From contig JBKPHS010000060.1 in assembly GCA_046729975.1 (NCBI GenBank), positions 1-10,694 on the forward strand: DNA of 10,694 bases. The letters run 5' to 3'. The DNA comes from JBKPHS01 sp046729975. Lineage in GTDB: Bacteria; Actinomycetota; Thermoleophilia; Solirubrobacterales; Thermoleophilaceae. The position numbers were made by a program, and so were the translations under genes. The notes beneath the pieces were generated by a model that was not told the DNA's origin, ran no database searches, and was given only the letters and a program-made list of their open reading frames with translations. Of this stretch, positions 6,689 through 10,694 are shown in pieces (the first letter of the stretch is position 1; every line of letters begins with the position of its first letter).

Positions 6689-7720
6689 ATGGCTGACCGG
6701 CTGCGAATCGCGCAGATCGCTCCGGTGGCGAAGCCGGTGCTTCCCGGTGAGGGCGACTCGATCGAGCAGCTCGTGTCGCTGCTCAGCGAGGAGCTCGTGC
6801 GTCGCGGCCACGACATCACGCTGTTCGCGACCGGGGACTCGGTCACGTCGGCCACTCTGCGCTCCTACTTCCCGCGCGGCCATGCGGAGGAGGAACTCTG
6901 GGACTGGAGCGTCCCGGAGACGATGCACGCGGCCTGGGCCTTCGAGCAGGCCGCCGATTTCGACGTGATCCACAGCCACGCCTACCACTTCGCTCTGCCG
7001 TTCACCGGGTTCACCGACACTCCGGCGGCGCACACCTACCACGTGCAGCCGGGGCCCGAGGTCGTCCGAGCCTTCAAGCTGCGCCCCGACGCGCAGCTCG
7101 TGGCCGTTTCCGATTGGCAGCGCCGCTGCCTGGAGGCGTCGAGCGAAGTGCCCGTGATCCATCACGGCATAGACACGGACGCCTTCCCCTTCCGCCCCGA
7201 GCGCGGCGACCACCTCGCCTTCCTCGGCCGCATGATCCCGTCGAAGGGAGCTGCCGAGGCGATCCGGATCTCGCGCGAGCTCGACTTTCCGCTCGTCATG
7301 GCCGGTGAGGGCAGCGACTGGTTCACGCGCGAGGTGGAGCCTCTGATCGACGGCAGCCTCGTCCGCTGGATCGGACCCGTCGATGCGGCCGGGCGCAACG
7401 AGCTGCTGTCGAACGCCGCGGCGCTGCTCTACCCGCTGAATTACCCGGAGCCGTTTGGACTGGTGCTGGTCGAGGCGATGGCCTGCGGCACTCCCGTGGC
7501 GGCTTTCCGCCTCGGCGCCGTGCCCGAGATCGTGGACGAGGGAATCGCCGGCTGCTGCGCGGATCCGGGCGAGCCGCTCGCGCCGCGGGTGCTCGAGGCG
7601 ATCGGGCTCGACCGCCGCCGGGTGCGCGAATCGGCCGTCGAGCGCTTTCACTACACGCGGATGGTGGACGACTACGAGCGCCTCTACGCCCGGCTCGCCG
7701 CTCGGCCTCTGGGGCGCTGA
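6689..7720 (+). CDS. Glycosyltransferase family 4 (GT-B fold, retaining type)
   Basis: This 343-residue cytoplasmic enzyme should transfer a sugar from a nucleotide-sugar donor. The N-domain starts RLRIAQIAPVAKPVLPGEGDS, then SEELVRRGHDITLFATGDS and HSHAYHF. An HHGIDTDAF linker begins at residue 158, followed by the C-domain opening LAFLGRMIPSKG. The donor-site EX7E motif is intact: Glu254 to Glu262 in EPFGLVLVE, followed by AMACGTPVAA and GAVPEIVDEG. Length fits compact GT4 proteins. ATG 6689 is chosen; ATG 6668 would add seven residues (MVEAADL) and neither has a good SD site. The stop overlaps the ATG of the PIG-L gene by one base (TGATG). GT4 plus PIG-L recalls MshA/MshB and BshA/BshB, but the N-terminal loop does not match the MshA sequence I remember, so donor and acceptor are unknown. 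Confidence 0.9.
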   Translation: MADRLRIAQIAPVAKPVLPGEGDSIEQLVSLLSEELVRRGHDITLFATGDSVTSATLRSYFPRGHAEEELWDWSVPETMHAAWAFEQAADFDVIHSHAYHFALPFTGFTDTPAAHTYHVQPGPEVVRAFKLRPDAQLVAVSDWQRRCLEASSEVPVIHHGIDTDAFPFRPERGDHLAFLGRMIPSKGAAEAIRISRELDFPLVMAGEGSDWFTREVEPLIDGSLVRWIGPVDAAGRNELLSNAAALLYPLNYPEPFGLVLVEAMACGTPVAAFRLGAVPEIVDEGIAGCCADPGEPLAPRVLEAIGLDRRRVRESAVERFHYTRMVDDYERLYARLAARPLGR

Positions 7721-8499
7721 TGGCCGGCGGCGTGCTCGCGCTGTTCGCGCACCCCGACGACGAGTCGCTGCTCGCGGGCGGGACGCTGGCGGCGTGCGCG
7801 GCGGCCGGCGTACGTGTCGCGATCGTGTCGATGACCCGTGGTGAGCGGGGGCCGAGCGCCGGCTCAGAGCCGGCCGCGCTCGGCGGTCTCGGCGCGGTTC
7901 GCGAGCGGGAGCTGCAGGCAGCGGCGGCGGCGCTCGGCGCAGCCTCGGCCGAATGCCTCGACTATCCCGATGGCAGCCTGGCCGGCGCCGACGAGACGGA
8001 GGTCGCGGAGCGGCTCGCGTCGCTCATCCGGCGAGAGGGGCCGGAGGCGGTCATCAGCTTCGCCCCCGAGGGCCTCTACTGGCATCCCGACCACCTCGCC
8101 GTCACGCGCTTCTTGACCGCGGCGCTGGAGCAGGCTCGAACGCAGCCGCGGGTCTACGGCGCCACCTGGCCCGACGGTCATGCCGGCCGGCTCGCCGCGC
8201 TGATGCGCGAGCGGGGGCTGCCCTCGGACCTGTGGGGGCTCGAGCCCGAGGCCTTCGGCTCTCCGCCGGAGTCGATCGCTACGTCGCTCGACGTCCGTGC
8301 CCACCTGGCCGCGAAGCTGGCGGCCCTTCGGAGCCACCGAAGCCAGCTCGGCCCCCACCATCTCCTGGCCGCCCTGCCGGACGACCTCGCCGAGGAGTTC
8401 CTGGGCCGCGAGTGGTTCGTCCGTGCGGTGCCGGAGCGTGCCGAGCGGGACTGGCTCGGCGAGCTCTTACCCTTGGCCCCGTGGCCAAGTTCGTCCTGA
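7720..8499 (+). CDS. PIG-L family N-acetylglucosaminyl deacetylase
   Basis: This 259-residue zinc-dependent enzyme belongs to the LmbE/PIG-L family, which removes acetyl groups from GlcNAc-containing conjugates (GlcNAc-inositol in MshB, GlcNAc-malate in BshB) or cleaves related amides. The metal and catalytic motif AHPDDE is at residues 10-15 (His11, Asp13, Asp14), preceded by the VLALF strand. The second motif YWHPDH places His122 and His125 in the expected positions. VSMTRGERG near 37-45 is also typical. No signal peptide is seen. It starts at ATG 7720 inside the TGATG junction with the GT4 gene, implying coupled translation and a shared pathway in which the product of the transferase may be the substrate. 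Its 3' end overlaps the next gene by 19 bases. MshB, BshB, Mca or another amidohydrolase cannot be separated from sequence alone. Confidence 0.9.
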   Translation: MAGGVLALFAHPDDESLLAGGTLAACAAAGVRVAIVSMTRGERGPSAGSEPAALGGLGAVRERELQAAAAALGAASAECLDYPDGSLAGADETEVAERLASLIRREGPEAVISFAPEGLYWHPDHLAVTRFLTAALEQARTQPRVYGATWPDGHAGRLAALMRERGLPSDLWGLEPEAFGSPPESIATSLDVRAHLAAKLAALRSHRSQLGPHHLLAALPDDLAEEFLGREWFVRAVPERAERDWLGELLPLAPWPSSS

Positions 8500-8825
8500 C
8501 GATACGGCGCGGTCCCAAGGTCGAACGGGTCCGGCTGGAGGGGCTCGGGGACGCGCTCGACGAGCTCGAGCGGCGCGGCCGCAGCCTCGAGTCCGATGCG
8601 AACGCCGGAACGCGCGACGTTCGGTTCATGCGGCGCTTCGAGCCCGTGCAGCAGGTGGTGGCACGACTCGAGCTCTCGGGTCCCGGGCGGCTGCGCGCTG
8701 GCGTCGACGTGCGAGGAGACGGCTCGTCGGAGTCGTTTCGCGGCCGGCTGCGCCGCACGCTGGTCGCCCAGCAGGCCGGCGAGTCGCCCTACGACGCCCT
8801 CAGGCGCGAGCTCCGCTCGCAGTAG
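8481..8825 (+). CDS. Conserved-looking hypothetical protein of 114 residues
   Basis: I do not recognise this protein. It starts at GTG 8481, overlapping the PIG-L gene by 19 bases, and ends with TAG. The product is highly charged and Arg-rich, without signal peptide, membrane helix or cysteine. Secondary-structure pattern: a strand at the N-terminus (AKFVLTIRRG), a helix with GDALDELERRGRSLES, then likely paired strands (QQVVARLELSGPGRLRAGVDVRGDGSSE) and a C-terminal helix with ESPYDALRRELR. The frame is open far upstream, but that part is a shadow of the PIG-L gene; the GTG gives the first natural start. No good SD site is at proper distance, so translation probably depends on the upstream gene. 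Lying between PIG-L and GNAT genes it may be part of their operon. Function unknown. Confidence 0.62.
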   Translation: MAKFVLTIRRGPKVERVRLEGLGDALDELERRGRSLESDANAGTRDVRFMRRFEPVQQVVARLELSGPGRLRAGVDVRGDGSSESFRGRLRRTLVAQQAGESPYDALRRELRSQ

Positions 8826-8837
8826 GCTCGTCGCGGC

Positions 8838-9602
8838 ATGGACGACGCGACGCTGCTGAGCAGGATGTGGGTCAGCATGGGCGCGGTCTTCGAGACGATC
8901 CCGCCCTGCTCGCCCGGCGGCCGGCTCGTGGAGCTTGCCGGCGTGCGCGCCTGTGTCGTGCCGGCCGTCGGAGACCGGTCCGTCTTCAATTCAGTGGCCT
9001 ACGAGCACGCCGCCGCGCTGGAGGCGGCCATCGAACAGCTCGCCGACATCTACGAGCGCGCGGGCGTGAGCGCCTGGACCGTCTGGGTGCACCCTGGCGA
9101 CAACGCGTCCTCGACGCTCCTCGAGCGGGTAGGGCACGTGCTCGACGCCGACCCGGCGGCGATGGCGATGGAGCTGGCCGGCTACGAGGGGGGCGGGGCG
9201 CCGGCGGGCGTGGAGTGGGAGGACGGTGCCGACCCCGCGCTGCTCGCGCGGCTGAACGACGCCGCCTACGGATACCAGGGGAGTCCCTTCGCCACCGCGC
9301 TCGGCGGCGCTCCCGGGGACCTCGGCCACAGGTACGTCGCCAGGCTCGACGGGGAGCCGGCCGCCTGCGTGATGGCTATCGACAGCGGAGGGGACACGTG
9401 CATCGCCTGGGTCGCGACGTTGCCGGAGGCGCGCGGTCGCGGGCTTGCGACTGCGCTGATGCGCCAGGCGTGCGCGGACGCGCGCGAGCGCGGCTGCGAG
9501 ACCACGAGCCTCCAGGCCACCAAGGCGGGCGAGGCGCTCTACGCGTCGCTCGGCTACCGCAAGCTCGGCAACATCGAGATGTGGGAGCGGCGCGCGCCTT
9601 GA
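8838..9602 (+). CDS. GNAT family N-acetyltransferase with degenerate N-terminal half
   Basis: This 254-residue protein should transfer an acyl group from acyl-CoA. The C-terminal half (about 120-254) is a recognisable GNAT domain: a YVARLDGEPAACVMAI strand pair, motif A VATLPEARGRGLATALM with the acetyl-CoA pyrophosphate loop Arg199-Gly-Arg-Gly-Leu-Ala204, and motif B ending LYASLGYRKLGNIEMWER. The N-terminal half (about 1-115) has a GNAT-like rhythm, including SVFNSVAY and LLERVGHVLDADPAAMAMEL, but lacks a usable CoA loop, so it looks like a decayed second domain. This tandem layout resembles MshD of mycothiol synthesis, which also has one active and one altered GNAT domain, but is shorter and not specifically diagnosable. 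The gene starts 12 bases after the preceding stop with no clear SD site, and its stop overlaps the next gene (TTGA). Confidence 0.85.
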   Translation: MDDATLLSRMWVSMGAVFETIPPCSPGGRLVELAGVRACVVPAVGDRSVFNSVAYEHAAALEAAIEQLADIYERAGVSAWTVWVHPGDNASSTLLERVGHVLDADPAAMAMELAGYEGGGAPAGVEWEDGADPALLARLNDAAYGYQGSPFATALGGAPGDLGHRYVARLDGEPAACVMAIDSGGDTCIAWVATLPEARGRGLATALMRQACADARERGCETTSLQATKAGEALYASLGYRKLGNIEMWERRAP

Positions 9603-9898
9603 GCGAGCGCTGGCGGGTGCCGCTGCCGCGCGGCGCAGAGCCTCCCTACCGCGTGTTCGTGAACGGCGTCCCGCAGCAGGAGGGCCGCGACTTCACCGTG
9701 GAAGGCCGTGCGCTCGCGTTCGACAGGCCGCTCGCGAAGGAAGGAAGGCTGGGCTTCTGGCGCTGGCTGCTGATGTTCCTCTCGATCGCCGGGACCTACC
9801 GGAAGAACGACTCGGTCGACGTGCACTACATGCTCGGCGAAGAGCAGAGAGTGGCCGTAGGACTCGACATCGTTCCGCCGAACAACCTGTCTGACTAG
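9599..9898 (+). CDS. Hypothetical protein of 99 residues beside metF, probable TTG start
   Basis: I do not recognise a function. The likely start is TTG 9599, which overlaps the GNAT stop by four bases (TTGA) and has GGAG 12 bases upstream; a GTG at 9617 is the alternative and would remove six residues. The protein has a beta-rich N-terminal half with YRVFVNGVPQQEGRDFTVEG and ALAFDRPL (about 23-52), a pattern seen in small immunoglobulin-like or jelly-roll beta modules. A short amphipathic or hydrophobic helix follows (GFWRWLLMFLSIAG, about 58-71), then NDSVDVHYMLG and another strand. No signal peptide. The hydrophobic segment is too short and too flanked by charge to call a confident membrane anchor. 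It lies 11 bases before metF on the same strand and may be co-transcribed with it. Confidence 0.6.
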   Translation: MSERWRVPLPRGAEPPYRVFVNGVPQQEGRDFTVEGRALAFDRPLAKEGRLGFWRWLLMFLSIAGTYRKNDSVDVHYMLGEEQRVAVGLDIVPPNNLSD

Positions 9899-9909
9899 CC
9901 TTCCGCGTC

Positions 9910-10694
9910 ATGCGCATCGACCAGATCCTCGAAGAGCGCCGGCCGGTCTTCTCGTTCGAGTTCTTCCCTCCGAAGGACGACGAGGGGATGGAGAACCTGA
10001 AGCGAGCCCTGGGTGAGCTGAAGGAGGACTCGCCGACCTTCGTCTCGGTGACCTACGGCGCGGCGGGCTCGACGCGTGAGCGGACGGTCGAGGTGACGAA
10101 GTGGATCAAGCAGGAGCTTGGCATCGAGGCGATGGCGCACCTCTCCTGCGTCGGCGAGCCGGTCGAGCGGCTTCGCGCGATCCTCGACGAGATCCAGGGC
10201 GCCGGCATCGACAACGTGCTGGCCCTGCGCGGCGACCCACCGCGAGGCGAGAGCGAGTGGACGCCACATCCCGGCGGCCTCGAAGCTTCGACCGAGCTGG
10301 CCGCGCTGATCTCCGAGAACTACGACTTCTGCATCGGCGGCGCGTGCTTCCCCGAGGTGCACCCCGACGCCCCGGACATGGCGCACGACATTCGCTTCCT
10401 GAAGGAGAAGATCGCCAGCGGAGCGAGCTTCCTGATCACGCAGCTGTTCTTCGACAACGACTTCTACTTCGACTTCGTCGAGGAGGCCCGGGCGGCGGGG
10501 GTCACCGTGCCGATCATCCCCGGCATCTGGCCGGTCACTAACTATGCGCAGATCAAGCGCGTGAGCGAGATGTGCGCGGCCAAGATCCCGGAGCCGTTCG
10601 AGCGCGAGCTCGAGCAGCGTGCCGACGATCCCGATGCTCTGCTCGAGCTCGGCGTGGCCTACGCCACGCTTCAGTGCTCCGACCTGCTGGCCCG
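9910..10694 (+). CDS. metF: 5,10-methylenetetrahydrofolate reductase (3' truncated by window end)
   Basis: MetF reduces 5,10-methylene-THF to 5-methyl-THF, the methyl donor for methionine synthesis, using FAD in a TIM barrel. ATG 9910 begins a frame that stays open to the window end, giving 261 complete codons of a protein usually near 290 residues. Family motifs: FSFEFFPPK at 14-22, with Glu17 matching the catalytic Glu28 of E. coli MetF; SVTYGAAGS; NVLALRGDPP with Asp109, matching flavin-contacting Asp120; IGGACFPEVHP; ITQLFFDN with folate-contacting Gln178; and GIWPVTN. No regulatory domain can be judged because the end is missing, but the size so far fits the short bacterial form. There is no strong SD site; the gene follows the 99-residue hypothetical by 11 bases. 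It is a housekeeping gene with no evident role in the glycan genes upstream. Confidence 0.96.
   Translation, partial: MRIDQILEERRPVFSFEFFPPKDDEGMENLKRALGELKEDSPTFVSVTYGAAGSTRERTVEVTKWIKQELGIEAMAHLSCVGEPVERLRAILDEIQGAGIDNVLALRGDPPRGESEWTPHPGGLEASTELAALISENYDFCIGGACFPEVHPDAPDMAHDIRFLKEKIASGASFLITQLFFDNDFYFDFVEEARAAGVTVPIIPGIWPVTNYAQIKRVSEMCAAKIPEPFERELEQRADDPDALLELGVAYATLQCSDLLA

Noticed and set aside
4915..6696. 593-codon open frame on the plus strand, antisense to paralogue C and the small protein
   Set aside because: Its translation is Arg/Ala/Val-biased low-information sequence with no motif, while the minus strand here encodes clear homologues of B. Long antisense frames are common at this GC content.
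6344..7651. 435-codon open frame on the minus strand, antisense to the GT4 gene
   Set aside because: The plus strand encodes an intact GT4 with EX7E motif; the minus frame also overlaps the better-supported small exported protein.
8297..9598. Long plus-strand frame leading into the 99-residue hypothetical
   Set aside because: It reads through the PIG-L, 114-residue and GNAT genes out of frame as Arg/Ala-rich sequence; only the part from TTG 9599 has protein-like composition.
6689..9602. Firm naming of the genes as mshA, mshB and mshD
   Set aside because: Family-level chemistry fits, but no residue pattern specific to mycothiol enzymes was recognised and the MshC ligase is missing, so gene symbols were withheld.

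Overview
The window is very GC-rich, almost fully coding DNA with many GTG and one probable TTG start and frequent 4-base stop/start overlaps. Together with the gene content (a fused ABC exporter, GT4 and PIG-L enzymes, MTHFR) this suggests a high-GC actinobacterial-type genome, perhaps Thermoleophilia/Solirubrobacterales-like. That placement is an inference from composition and general impression, not from a marker gene. I see no tRNA, rRNA, CRISPR array, insertion sequence or phage gene. No stretch longer than about 40 bases lacks a gene.

Left block (1-5170, + strand). Five genes are packed tightly: the 3' end of a membrane protein that looks like the tail of a large family 2 glycosyltransferase, a fused TMD-NBD ABC exporter (ATGA overlap), a GT-B-like protein of unassigned function ('A'), a NodB-type carbohydrate deacetylase (GTGA overlap), and a second GT-B-like protein ('B', 3 bases downstream). 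Junctions of 12 bases or less imply one operon. The content is what one expects for building, N-deacetylating and exporting a surface glycan or glycolipid.

Middle block (5173-6648, - strand). A third paralogue of the same GT-B-like family ('C') runs head-on into B, with only 2 bases between the stops. Upstream of it on the same strand lies an 86-residue exported or membrane-anchored protein with a very strong Shine-Dalgarno site. Because B and C are related and convergent, their conserved 3' ends form a perfect 20-bp inverted repeat around the shared stop region.

Right block (6689-10694, + strand). Divergent from the small protein, with a 40-base gap, come a GT4 glycosyltransferase, a PIG-L family deacetylase, a 114-residue uncharacterised protein, a GNAT acetyltransferase with a degenerate N-terminal half, a 99-residue uncharacterised protein and the 5' part of metF (methylenetetrahydrofolate reductase), which runs off the window. 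The GT4/PIG-L/GNAT order recalls the chemistry of mycothiol or bacillithiol synthesis, although the dedicated ligase is not in the window and assignment to that pathway is unproven.

The most distinctive element is the set of three diverged paralogues A, B and C, which share a C-terminal block around GW-[FI]-S-x-R-[ST] followed by YLAS and [GA]-[RK]-P. They sit with an exporter and a deacetylase; I cannot tie this arrangement to a described pathway.
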